DNA of 64,000 bases from Myxococcales bacterium. GTDB lineage: Bacteria; Myxococcota_A; Polyangia; Polyangiales; Houyiibacteriaceae. Where the stretch lies: the NCBI GenBank assembly GCA_029861865.1, contig JAOTYL010000005.1:221224-285223 (forward strand), written 5' to 3'. Within the stretch, counting starts at the first letter, position 1; every line of letters begins with the position of its first letter. Under the pieces are notes generated by a model that worked only from the letters and a program-made list of their open reading frames with translations, was not told the DNA's origin and did not search any database. A program made the translations under genes and the position numbers. Shown here piece after piece: positions 18,612 through 27,117 of the stretch.

Positions 18612-20371
18612 ATTGGATCTCGCATCAGCTCGCCCTCTGTTTTTCGCTCGCCCTAGTCGTGCTGAGCGCGACCTCCTGCGATCGCTCCGAAAAGGACACC
18701 GACAAAGCCGAGGTCCGCGAGCTTCGGATCCTCCAACCCTACGTCGACGGTGCAGAGCACGACCCGTTTGCAAGGCCGCAACCCACTCTGCACGACATCC
18801 TCCAGCAAGTCTGGCGAGCATCCGACGACGAAAACGTGCGCGGGCTTCTCGTGCGGGTCGGGCCACTCGGTGGAGCATGGGGAAGCGTCGGCGACCTCAC
18901 AGAGGGGCTGGGTCGCTTCCGCGGCGAGGCCCGGCCGGTTCACTGCCATTTCGAGACGGCGGACAACGTCGCGTATCTACTTCTCGCGTCGGCTTGCGAT
19001 CGCATCAGCATGTCGCCTGCGGGTGTCCTCGATCTGATCGGACCTGCGGCCGTGATGATCTATGCGCGTTCGTTTCTCGAAAAGATCGGCGTGCAAGCCG
19101 AGATCCTTCACATGGGTCGCTATAAGGGCGCGGGCGATATGTTCATCCGGGACGATATGCCGCCCGAAGCCAAAGAATCGATGGACGCGATCCTCGACGA
19201 CCTTTACGGCTCGTTGGTCGATGCGACGTCAAAGCGCGTCGACGGCAACAAGAACAAGGCGAAGGGCTTGATTGACGCTGGCCCATATGTCTCTTCGGCC
19301 GCAGCCGAGGCGGGACTGGTCGATTCCGTCGAGTTCCTCGCCACCGCTCGCGACGAGATCAAGAAGGCTGCGAAGGTCGATACGGTGCGACGCATGCGTA
19401 TGGTCCCGCGGCAAGACAAGCTGACGGTGGGACAGTTCCTCGACTTGCTGAGCGGTCATCACGACGAACCTTCCACCGGCGGAGAGCGCGTCGCGCTGGT
19501 TTTCGTCACCGGCAGCATCGTCGATGCGGAACGCAAGACGATGAGTGACGCGGCGTCGGGGCCGTTCATCCGCGAGATGGAGCGCCTCGCTGACGACGAC
19601 AACGTCAAAGCAGTGGTGCTGCGGATCAACTCACCAGGCGGCTCTGCGCTCGCGAGCGACCGCATGTGGGAAGCCGCGCGTCAGGTCGCCGAGGCCAAAC
19701 CGCTGATCGCGAGCGTGGGCGACATGGCTGCAAGCGGCGGGTACTACATCGCGTCGGCAGCAGACGAGATCCTGGCGCACCCCGATAGCCTGGTCGGCTC
19801 GATCGGGGTGGTCGGAGGCAAGTTCAACTTCGAGGGCTTGGCTACCGAGCTCGGCGTCAACACTTTCGTGCTTCAGCGCGGCAAACGTGCCGCATGGTCG
19901 ACCCCGGTTCGCGGGCTCACTCCCACCGAGCGCCAGGCCTTCGAAACGCTCCTTCGGGACACCTACGACCGCTTCATCGCACGCGTTGCCGAAGGTCGTA
20001 AGATGGAGCGCGATAAGGTGCTCGCCGCGGCTGAGGGGCGAGTCCTGACCGCACAGGACGCTCAAGCGCTCGGGCTGGTCGACGAGATGGCAGGTCTGAG
20101 CGGTGCGCTCGCCAAGGCGCGCGCCGGCGGCGGCCTCGGTCCCGATTCCAAGGTCGAAGTTTGGCCCTCGTCGAAGGGGATCCTCGACGCGATCAACGAG
20201 ATTTTCGGCGAGAACGGCGACGATGAGGTGGGCTTACTGACCGAGCTCTGGCTTCGAAAGCACACGCGCCTCGAGCCGTGGCTGCCCTTGGAAACCTGGC
20301 GAGACGCCCTCGTCGTCCTCGGCCAGGAGCACGTCGCGCTCGTGCCGCCGTTCTTCTTTTCGCTCCGCTAG
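18608..20371 (+). CDS. sppA: Signal peptide peptidase SppA, long form, lipoprotein
   Basis: 587 residues, two-domain form like E. coli SppA (67K type). The protease degrades leftover signal peptides at the inner membrane with a Ser-Lys dyad. The dyad is present: Lys173 in GRYKGAGD of the N-terminal domain and Ser376 in MAASGGYY of the C-terminal domain; NSPGGSALASD and SLVGSIGVVGG are typical. Instead of the usual membrane anchor, the N-terminus looks like a lipoprotein signal (LSATSC). The start ATG overlaps the stop of the zinc-ribbon/TPR gene, suggesting a joint role. It ends with a TAG that shares a CTAG with the stop of the convergent lipoprotein gene. Confidence 0.92.
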   Translation: MNWISHQLALCFSLALVVLSATSCDRSEKDTDKAEVRELRILQPYVDGAEHDPFARPQPTLHDILQQVWRASDDENVRGLLVRVGPLGGAWGSVGDLTEGLGRFRGEARPVHCHFETADNVAYLLLASACDRISMSPAGVLDLIGPAAVMIYARSFLEKIGVQAEILHMGRYKGAGDMFIRDDMPPEAKESMDAILDDLYGSLVDATSKRVDGNKNKAKGLIDAGPYVSSAAAEAGLVDSVEFLATARDEIKKAAKVDTVRRMRMVPRQDKLTVGQFLDLLSGHHDEPSTGGERVALVFVTGSIVDAERKTMSDAASGPFIREMERLADDDNVKAVVLRINSPGGSALASDRMWEAARQVAEAKPLIASVGDMAASGGYYIASAADEILAHPDSLVGSIGVVGGKFNFEGLATELGVNTFVLQRGKRAAWSTPVRGLTPTERQAFETLLRDTYDRFIARVAEGRKMERDKVLAAAEGRVLTAQDAQALGLVDEMAGLSGALAKARAGGGLGPDSKVEVWPSSKGILDAINEIFGENGDDEVGLLTELWLRKHTRLEPWLPLETWRDALVVLGQEHVALVPPFFFSLR

Positions 20372-21102
20372 GGAGTCGCCATCGGGTCCGGGGGCGGCCG
20401 TATCTCGTACTGACAATACAGGTACCCGTCTTGACCCGGCAGGCACGAGCTCAACAGGCCTTCGAGGCCCAAGTCGCTTAGGTCATCGGCATCTGCTTGT
20501 GTCGGGCACAGGTCCATACACCCGATGCACAGGTCGACCGGCCACAAGAACGGCGCGGACTTCTGTGTGAAGCCCCCCATCGTCGTCCCAATTGCCCGGA
20601 TGATGACGATCATCTCGTTGAAGCCAGCCCCGAATACGGCGTCCGCCACGGCCTGTCGATACGACGATGGAATCGCGATCGAGAACGTCGCGCTGCTGCT
20701 AAACGATCCGTCGAGTGCGACCTCTAGGTTTGCACTCGCGGTGACACGATAGGGATTGGGCAATGTTTCTGGAAGAACCAGAGTGGCGCCATCTGGAGTC
20801 TGGAGCGTGACCTCGAGATTGGTGACCTGAAGATTGTTTTGTTCGGCCTGGATATCGGTCGCTCGGCTGATGATGTAACTCTCGAAAAGCGGCGACACCA
20901 CGAAGCGCGGGGTTCGTGGCAAGTCCCCAAACGGCGCTGCAACGTCCCAAAGCCCCCGCGTCTGTCTCTCGTCGGTGGACGGATCGAGCGAACAGTTTTC
21001 CTCGAGGGGCAGCATGCCGCCAATTTGCAGTCCGTTATGCGGGAATCGGTCACAGCTTGTAACTGCCAGAACCGCCAAAGCCACGATGATGAATCGATGC
21101 AT
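20368..21102 (-). CDS. Predicted lipoprotein of unknown function
   Basis: 244 residues from the ATG at 21102, chosen because a strong Shine-Dalgarno (GGAGGGG) lies just upstream and the next residues form a lipoprotein signal (MHRFIIVALAVLAVTSC). The mature part is beta-rich with no recognised domain; six Cys residues near the C-terminus (LCIGCMDLCP, then SSCLPG and YCQYE) suggest disulfides or a metal site. It follows aroKB by 65 bases and may be the last gene of the pilus operon transcript, or stand alone. I do not recognise the family. Confidence 0.7.
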   Translation of the reverse strand: MHRFIIVALAVLAVTSCDRFPHNGLQIGGMLPLEENCSLDPSTDERQTRGLWDVAAPFGDLPRTPRFVVSPLFESYIISRATDIQAEQNNLQVTNLEVTLQTPDGATLVLPETLPNPYRVTASANLEVALDGSFSSSATFSIAIPSSYRQAVADAVFGAGFNEMIVIIRAIGTTMGGFTQKSAPFLWPVDLCIGCMDLCPTQADADDLSDLGLEGLLSSCLPGQDGYLYCQYEIRPPPDPMATP

Positions 21103-21167
21103 AGAGCCCCTCCAGAGGGTGCTTTCATGGTATCGAGACCGCGGGCAAGCCGCCAAATTTCCGTATT

Positions 21168-22733
21168 TTAGCCTTGGCGAAGCGCGTGTCGGACCTCTTC
21201 AAGGCCTAGGAGCGCGATCTCGGTTTGGCCGGGAAGGCGAGGAATTACGAAGTAAATTTGGGTCCCTCGACGCTTCTTATCGGACCCGATGAACCCGAGC
21301 GCACGCTCATCGAGCCTCCGATCGAGGTCGATCGGAAGGCCGAGTCGCCGAAGCAGCTCCGATAGCCGTTCGGTCTCTTCGGGACGCCCTCCCCTGAGCT
21401 TGCCGGCGACCCGCATCGCCGCGATCATCCCCAACGCCACCCCCTCGCCATGACGAAGCCCCTGATAGTCGCTCGCAGCTTCGAGCCCGTGGCACACCGT
21501 GTGGCCGAGATTGAGCAACATGCGTCGGCCTGCTTCGAGCTCGTCTTCGTGTACGATCCGCGACTTGAGCATCACCGACATCCGAACCGCGCGAATCGTT
21601 GCGTCCAGGTCACCTTCGAGCAACGCGTCTGCGTCCCGCTCGAGCATTGCAACCGACTCCTCCGAATCGAGCCAGGCGCTCTTCACCACCTCGGCCAGCC
21701 CTGATATCCGTTCTTCGGTGGGGAGGGTCGACAGGGTCTCGACGTCGCAGAGCACGAACTTTGGTTGGTAGAACGTCCCGACCAGGTTCTTGCCGCGCGG
21801 GCGGTTGAAGCCCGTCTTGCCTCCCACCGAGCTGTCCACCATCGACAAGAGCGTCGTCGGCACTTGCCCAAGGGCCACGCCGCGAAGGAGGGTCGAGGCC
21901 GCGAAGGCCGCGAGATCCCCGATCACGCCTCCGCCGACTCCGATGACGATCGAGCGACGATCGACCTCCGCATCTAGCGCGGTGTCCCAGATCTTCTCGA
22001 TGCTCGCGATGTTTTTGCTGGCCTCGTCGCCTGGAAGGCACACCTCGATCGGGGGCTTCCCGGCGGCGGTGAGGTCCCCGATGGCTTCCTCGGGCCACGG
22101 GCGATCTTCGTCGCCGTCGAAAACCAAAATCGCATCCCCCGAAGCGTGCTCTGCCGCGCGCGCCCCGACCCGGTGGCGGACGCCACGGCCGACTTCGACC
22201 CGATAGGTGCGGAGCCCGAGGGGAACGACGATCGGCGCCCGATCCCGCACGGCCACGACCTCGTCGGCAATCCGGTCGAGGTCGAAAGCCTCCGTGTCGA
22301 TCACGGCATGCGCCTCGGCGTAGGCGGACGCCCTCGCCTCGATGATCTGCTCGAGGTCGGTCTTTGGATCGGCTCCTAGTAGCGGGCGACGGGTGCCAGC
22401 TCCGACGCGCGTTGCAAGCGTCGCTGGGCTCGCGGTCAACGTGACGAGGATGCCGGTGCGCAGAAGCGACTGCCGCGTGTCGTCGTCGACGACCGTCCCG
22501 CCCCCTAGCGCTACCACTCCTATGTCCGCCGGCAGCTCCGCGAGAGCCCGCTTCTCGAGGGCTCGAAACCCGCGCTCCCCCTGCTCGGCGAAGATTTGTG
22601 GAATTGTCTTGTCAGCAAGTGCTTCGACCCGCTCGTCGAGGTCGATCGAGGTGGTCCCCAGCCGGTCCGCGAGCGCTCCAGCCACGGTGGATTTGCCAGC
22701 CCCCATGGGGCCTGAGAGAAAGACACGCACCAT
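21168..22733 (-). CDS. aroKB: Bifunctional shikimate kinase / 3-dehydroquinate synthase (AroK-AroB fusion)
   Basis: 521 residues from the ATG at 22733 (MVRVFLSGPMGAGKST); ATG at 22742 is close. Residues 1 to about 170 are shikimate kinase with Walker A GPMGAGKST and the DLDERVE and ALGGGTVV motifs. Residues about 185-521 are dehydroquinate synthase with the NAD loop GVGGGVIGDLAAF, SSVGGKTGFN, and metal ligands in EVVKSAW, LGHTVCHGLE and RHGEG. Both enzymes belong to the shikimate pathway but are non-consecutive steps. Genes aroK and aroB commonly follow pilQ in proteobacteria; here they are fused. The open frame continues upstream into a hexamer repeat and is rejected as coding there. Confidence 0.93.
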   Translation of the reverse strand: MVRVFLSGPMGAGKSTVAGALADRLGTTSIDLDERVEALADKTIPQIFAEQGERGFRALEKRALAELPADIGVVALGGGTVVDDDTRQSLLRTGILVTLTASPATLATRVGAGTRRPLLGADPKTDLEQIIEARASAYAEAHAVIDTEAFDLDRIADEVVAVRDRAPIVVPLGLRTYRVEVGRGVRHRVGARAAEHASGDAILVFDGDEDRPWPEEAIGDLTAAGKPPIEVCLPGDEASKNIASIEKIWDTALDAEVDRRSIVIGVGGGVIGDLAAFAASTLLRGVALGQVPTTLLSMVDSSVGGKTGFNRPRGKNLVGTFYQPKFVLCDVETLSTLPTEERISGLAEVVKSAWLDSEESVAMLERDADALLEGDLDATIRAVRMSVMLKSRIVHEDELEAGRRMLLNLGHTVCHGLEAASDYQGLRHGEGVALGMIAAMRVAGKLRGGRPEETERLSELLRRLGLPIDLDRRLDERALGFIGSDKKRRGTQIYFVIPRLPGQTEIALLGLEEVRHALRQG

Positions 22734-22753
22734 TGGCAGCATACGGGGTCTCG

Positions 22754-22879
22754 GTGGCAGTGCCAGCGGCAGCGTCAGGATCAGTGTCAGCGCCCGTGCC
22801 AGTGTCAGCGTCCGTGCCAGCGTCAGCGACCGTGTCGGCGACCGTGTCGGCGCCAGTGTCAGCGCCCGTGTCAGCGTCA
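22754..22879. repeat. Hexanucleotide array, consensus GYGYCA, 21 units
   Basis: Exactly 126 bases are readable as 21 consecutive 6-mers, such as GTGCCA, GCGTCA, GTGTCA, GCGCCC and GTGTCG. It lies between the pilQ stop and the aroKB start. The same unit fills the lysR-recQ gap at 59 kb. Divergence is concentrated at fixed positions (pyrimidine 2 and 4), which points to tandem expansion with point mutation rather than random GC-rich sequence. Confidence 0.8.
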
Positions 22880-22901
22880 GCGTGCCACTGTGCACGTGTT
22901 C

Positions 22902-22973
22902 GGGTACGAGTCGGGGTACGGGGGCGCGAACGAGTACGGGAACGCGCACGACTACGAGTACGAGTGCGAGTTG
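22902..22973. repeat. Second hexanucleotide array, consensus GRGTAC-like, about 12 units
   Basis: Directly follows the GYGYCA array. Units include GGGTAC, GAGTAC, GAGTGC, GGGAAC and GACTAC in unbroken 6-base phase. It abuts the pilQ stop region. No coding or transcription signal is evident in it. Confidence 0.65.
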
Positions 22974-22992
22974 AGTGTGAGCGCGGGTGGGG

Positions 22993-25164
22993 TTATTCCG
23001 GCAGCGCGAGCGCGCGGTTGACGATCCTCGGCGTGAGGAAGATCAGGAGCTCGTTTCGGTCCTCTCGGAAACGACGACGCTTGAAGAACACGCCGAGGAC
23101 CGGGATGTCGCCGAAGAACGGCACCTGGTCGACGTTACGGCCGGTGTTCCGCGTGTAGATGCCGCCTATCACGGCCGTGTCGCCATCGTCGACGAGAAGC
23201 TGCGTGGTGGCTTCGCGCTCGAGGATGGTCGGATCGCCGTTTGCGCCCGTACGACCGAAGTCAGGCTCGTTTCGCGTGATCTTCACATTCATGGCGACCG
23301 AACCGTCGGCGGTCACATGCGGCGTGACATTGAGCTCGAGCTTCGCCTCCTGGAAGGCGGTGTTGACGCCCTGCGCGCTGACCTGTGAGAAGGGAATCAA
23401 CGTACCCTGCGAGATCGAAGCCTCCTCATTGTCCAAGGTGAGCACCCGAGGTGAGCTGATAATCCGTACAGAGCCAGCGGCCTCCGCGGCGCTCAATCGC
23501 ACGTTTAGGTTCACCGCCCCGCTCAAGCTGCCCATCGTCAAGCCGAGGGCACCACCGGAGCCGCTACCGGTCACCGCTGGAAGGTTGACGGCGAAGTTCG
23601 GGTTGCCGACGTTCGGGTTGAAGGGCGAGATGCCGTTCGTTGGGGCACCGTCGACGGGCACACCACCGGAAATGCCGAGGTCCGACGGGAATCGCAGCCC
23701 GGTCGGGTTACCCGTGGCGCCGCTCATCACGGCGGAGCCGCCCCACTGAATGCCGATGTCTCGCGAGTAACTGCTGCTCGCTTCGACGATGCGCGACTCG
23801 ATCAACACCTGCGGCGTCTGCGTATCGAGGCTTCGAACCAGGTCTTCGACGTTGTCGAGCTGTCCGACGATGTCACGCACGATGAGCATGTTGGTTCGAT
23901 CGTCGACCGAAACCGAGCCGCGCTCGGTCAAGAGCTCACTTACGCGCGGCTGTAGCTGCTGTGCGTTTGCGTAGCTCACCGGAACGAGCCTTGTCTCGAG
24001 CGGCGAGAGCTGCTCTTGCTGCTTCTGTCGCGCGATGGCCGCCTCTCGCTCCTGCTCGAGTTGCGCCAGGGGCGCCACTCGAATCAAGTTGCCCTGCCGC
24101 ACCATCCCGAGCGCCTTGGCCTGCAACACGACGTCGAGCGCCTGGTCCCATGGAACATCGCGCATCCGGATCGTGACGGTGCCGCCGACGTTGTCAGCCG
24201 TCACGACATTCACGCCACCCACCTCCGACAGGAGCCGAAGAATGTTGTGGATGTCGGCATCCTTGAAGTCGAGATCGATTCGGCGACCCGAATAGCGCCT
24301 GCCGCCCTTCCCCCCGACCTGCATCGGAAGCTTGCTCAAGAAACCAGCCACTTCTGGCCCGTCCACTTCGGCCGCGTAATCCTTCTCTCGGGCGATCGTC
24401 CGGGTCGCCGGGCGCGTTTCGGTGGTGGTCGGCGAGAACATCCAAACGATGCGGTTGCCGGAACGGATTGCGGTGCCGGCAGCACCTTCGGATCCAAACA
24501 CTTCGACCACGGCCCGGTCGCCCTTCTGCTTGAGCTCGACCGATCGGAAGCTCGCACTGCGCGGTGCCTCGAGACGCCGCTTCGCGTCGGGTCCGATTCG
24601 CGCACCGATCACTTCGAGACGAGGTGCCGACCCGTCGCGCGTCGATACACGGAAGTCCACGTCGCCCCGAACCTGGATGACCACTCGGTCACGGCCGCCC
24701 TTCTCTTCGAGTTGCACGGATTCGATCCTGGCTTTCGAGGACTTGGCGGGCCGGCTCTTGTGACTGGCAGCCGCCTTGCCCGCGCCCCGTCGAAGCTTGA
24801 TCGTAATTCGATTGTCGCTCGCGCGTGCATGATATGTCGCCTTGCCGGTCAAGCTCAGCACGATGCGCGCGCCACGCGCTGTCGTGCTGGCGACTGTTTG
24901 CGCAACTAGCGAATTGCTGCCGCTCGTCTCGATACCCCCGGAGGGCAACGAAGCTTCGTCGATGTCGATGACGACGAGGCGACCACCCTCCTCCGCGCGA
25001 ACCGCGTAGCGCGGATCACTGAAGGCACCCTCGATCGAAACCTGGGCTTCGTCGCGTTCGCCGTTGATTTGAACTCGGTCGATTTTGGGTCCGACCGCAT
25101 GGGCGAGATTCCCCCATGCGAAAGTTGCCCCTACGGCCAAAGCGAGACCCCAATGAATACGCAT
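22993..25164 (-). CDS. pilQ: Type IV pilus outer-membrane secretin PilQ
   Basis: 723 residues, ATG start, signal peptide ending in AHA. Two AMIN-type domains (about 28-125 and 145-240) bind peptidoglycan. An STN/secretin N region (LDFKDADIHNILRLLSEVGG, near 300) and an N1 domain follow. The C-terminal secretin domain (about 450-715) carries the conserved VPFFGDIPVLGVFFK segment and the end LLIFLTPRIV. PilQ forms the gated channel through which the pilus exits. It is the fifth pil gene of the operon, with 74 bases between pilP and pilQ. Downstream lies a 259-base repeat-filled gap before aroKB. Confidence 0.96.
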   Translation of the reverse strand: MRIHWGLALAVGATFAWGNLAHAVGPKIDRVQINGERDEAQVSIEGAFSDPRYAVRAEEGGRLVVIDIDEASLPSGGIETSGSNSLVAQTVASTTARGARIVLSLTGKATYHARASDNRITIKLRRGAGKAAASHKSRPAKSSKARIESVQLEEKGGRDRVVIQVRGDVDFRVSTRDGSAPRLEVIGARIGPDAKRRLEAPRSASFRSVELKQKGDRAVVEVFGSEGAAGTAIRSGNRIVWMFSPTTTETRPATRTIAREKDYAAEVDGPEVAGFLSKLPMQVGGKGGRRYSGRRIDLDFKDADIHNILRLLSEVGGVNVVTADNVGGTVTIRMRDVPWDQALDVVLQAKALGMVRQGNLIRVAPLAQLEQEREAAIARQKQQEQLSPLETRLVPVSYANAQQLQPRVSELLTERGSVSVDDRTNMLIVRDIVGQLDNVEDLVRSLDTQTPQVLIESRIVEASSSYSRDIGIQWGGSAVMSGATGNPTGLRFPSDLGISGGVPVDGAPTNGISPFNPNVGNPNFAVNLPAVTGSGSGGALGLTMGSLSGAVNLNVRLSAAEAAGSVRIISSPRVLTLDNEEASISQGTLIPFSQVSAQGVNTAFQEAKLELNVTPHVTADGSVAMNVKITRNEPDFGRTGANGDPTILEREATTQLLVDDGDTAVIGGIYTRNTGRNVDQVPFFGDIPVLGVFFKRRRFREDRNELLIFLTPRIVNRALALPE

Positions 25165-25238
25165 TCCTGACTCCTCTGCCAGCTACCGTTAATCATCGAA
25201 CGGCGGCGAGGACTGGGGCAAGAAATCGGCTGGATTCT

Positions 25239-25862
25239 TTAAGGCGTCGCGATCGGCACCGGCTCGCCGCCCTCGTGCAGAGGCATGACGCGAGTGAGTG
25301 GTGGCTTGTCGGGCGAAGTGGGGTCTTCACGGGTCAGAACGACGGAACCAGGGCGGATCCTATCCACACGCCAGTTCAGTGTGACTGGCATTCCCTCTGC
25401 ACCACCGGTCTGAACGACTTCAGGACGACCGATGTAGTCCCCACGCCGCACCACATGTCCCACCGCAGCGGTGTCTGTGAGCATTGCACGGGGTGTCGCA
25501 ATGCCTGTCACGATCGCGATCAAGTTCATTTCGTCGAGACTCGTGCTCGGCATCAACACGCGACGCTGTGCGGGCGCGGCGGCTTGAGCCTTGAACGCCT
25601 GAGCGTACGAGCGAAAAGGATCGCGATTCTGGATGTCGAGCTCGGAGAAGTCTTCGTCGCCGAATACGTGCGCCTGGGCCTCCGCAATTGCCGCCGCCTT
25701 CTTCGCAGCAACCTCAGCCTCGGAGGGCGGTTGCTTTTCGGTCGCTGCACCGCCGAGGAAGCCCTCAAACGAATCTTCCTCGCCTTCGCCACCGCAACCC
25801 GCAACCCCCACCGTCGCGACCAACAGAGCCAAAGACCAAAACCTGATGAACGAAATCTTCAA
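25239..25862 (-). CDS. pilP: Type IV pilus inner-membrane lipoprotein PilP
   Basis: 207 residues from the TTG at 25862, favoured because AAGGGGA lies 6 bases upstream; the GTG at 25868 sits directly on that Shine-Dalgarno. A lipoprotein signal ends in VAGC. An acidic, Ala-rich linker leads to the compact C-terminal PilP domain (MNLIAIVTGIATPRAML, then GHVVRRGDYIG). PilP connects the PilN/PilO inner-membrane platform to the PilQ secretin. Five bases follow the pilO stop. Confidence 0.92.
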   Translation of the reverse strand: MKISFIRFWSLALLVATVGVAGCGGEGEEDSFEGFLGGAATEKQPPSEAEVAAKKAAAIAEAQAHVFGDEDFSELDIQNRDPFRSYAQAFKAQAAAPAQRRVLMPSTSLDEMNLIAIVTGIATPRAMLTDTAAVGHVVRRGDYIGRPEVVQTGGAEGMPVTLNWRVDRIRPGSVVLTREDPTSPDKPPLTRVMPLHEGGEPVPIATP

Positions 25863-25873
25863 CGTCACTCCCC

Positions 25874-26446
25874 TTAGCTCGGTGGCCGCCGATACGTCGT
25901 CGCGCGTACGTCGACGTTGATGACCACCTCCCCCGATGGCAACTGCCGCGGTTGTGTCATGCGGATGTTCTCCATGCTGATCGCGCGATCGAGCTTGCTC
26001 ACGTTGTAGAAGAACTTGCCGAGCTGATGGTACCGACCGGTCAGCGCGAGCACGACCGGGATCTTGGAGTACAGCTCCTGGCGCTGCTCGGGACGTGGCT
26101 CGACGAGTCGAATCGTCAGACCGCTCAACTCCGCGACCCGGTTGAGGTCCTGAAGGAAACCCGCAATCTCGGAGTCCTCAGGTAGGATACGCCGGTTCTG
26201 CCGATCCGATGCCTCCCGGTTCGCAAGCTCTTGCGTGAGCTCGAGGTATTGCTTCTCCCTCCGCTCGGCATCCCGAATCTGATCTTGAAGCTGTTGCTTC
26301 TGCTGCTGGGAGGCCTCGAGCTCGCCCGAAATGCTGCCGTAAACCAGCGCGTAATACCCGGCACCGAGAAGCGCCAGTACACCGACGAGGGTCAGCGCCT
26401 TCGCCCAGCCGGGCATTCCAACGAATGTGTCTTCGAGACTCGCCAT
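25874..26446 (-). CDS. pilO: Type IV pilus alignment protein PilO
   Basis: 190 residues, ATG start overlapping the pilN stop (TAATG). A short cytosolic N-terminus and one membrane helix (ALTLVGVLALLGAGYYALVYG) are followed by a long coiled coil (about 40-85, Gln/Glu-rich) and the ferredoxin-like periplasmic domain with LALTGRYHQLGKFFYNVSKL, typical of PilO. It pairs with PilN to form the ring between PilM and PilP/PilQ. Confidence 0.94.
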   Translation of the reverse strand: MASLEDTFVGMPGWAKALTLVGVLALLGAGYYALVYGSISGELEASQQQKQQLQDQIRDAERREKQYLELTQELANREASDRQNRRILPEDSEIAGFLQDLNRVAELSGLTIRLVEPRPEQRQELYSKIPVVLALTGRYHQLGKFFYNVSKLDRAISMENIRMTQPRQLPSGEVVINVDVRATTYRRPPS

Positions 26447-27117
26447 TAGTACTTCACCCTGCAGGTAATATCGAAGCCCACCATCTGAAGGCCAGTTTGC
26501 GGGTCGACGGCCGAGCGCGTTCGCTGCAACGTCACGTCGTCGTAGATTTCGCTGAGGGTCAGGCGCTTCAGGAACTCGGCCACGTCTTCGTTACTGCGTC
26601 CCACGCCCTGCATCGTGCATTCTCGCTCGATCTCTTCGAAGCGCGTGAGCCACAAGCGCCGGACGTCCCAGGATTCGTTATAGCCCGCGAGGGGATTGTC
26701 CTGTCGCATGCGCTCGAGCTCCTCCGGATCGATCGTCGGCCCGCCCGGGTTGCTCAGCACCTTCGAAAGCTCCATCACGGCGCGAGTTGGGCCGCGTCGA
26801 GCCCGTTCGAGCTCCTGGATCACCTGCTCCAACCGACGACTTTTTTCGAGGCGCGCCTCCACCTCGGCCAAGCCACTGGTTTTGCTCTGGAGCTCGTCGC
26901 GACGGGCCTGGAGTGTCTTGTTCTCCTCGGCTATCGTCTCGAGGTCCGCGCTTTGTACGAAGTACAGGACGCCGAGAATTGCGATCCAAACGGCGATGGC
27001 GCCGCCGTAGACGATACCCCAGGTCCCGAGGCTCAGATCGGAGGTTGGCAGCGGCGACGGCGCTAGGCGTCTGGCACGCCTTTTCTTGTCGGTCGGCAGT
27101 AGATTGATGCGAATCAT
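26446..27117 (-). CDS. pilN: Type IV pilus alignment protein PilN
   Basis: 223 residues, ATG start overlapping the pilM stop (ATGA). The conserved N-terminal MIRINLLP motif, which inserts into the PilM cleft, is intact. A membrane helix (about 33-53) and a coiled coil (about 55-95) precede the periplasmic domain. The cytosolic part between INLLP and the helix is longer and more basic (DKKRRARRLAPSP) than in Pseudomonas PilN. It acts with PilM, PilO and PilP in the assembly platform. Confidence 0.94.
   Translation of the reverse strand: MIRINLLPTDKKRRARRLAPSPLPTSDLSLGTWGIVYGGAIAVWIAILGVLYFVQSADLETIAEENKTLQARRDELQSKTSGLAEVEARLEKSRRLEQVIQELERARRGPTRAVMELSKVLSNPGGPTIDPEELERMRQDNPLAGYNESWDVRRLWLTRFEEIERECTMQGVGRSNEDVAEFLKRLTLSEIYDDVTLQRTRSAVDPQTGLQMVGFDITCRVKY

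Noticed and set aside
22733..22949. N-terminal extension of the aroKB frame
   Set aside because: The extension is translated hexamer repeat (Leu-Thr-Arg runs). Shikimate kinase begins at MVRVFLSG.
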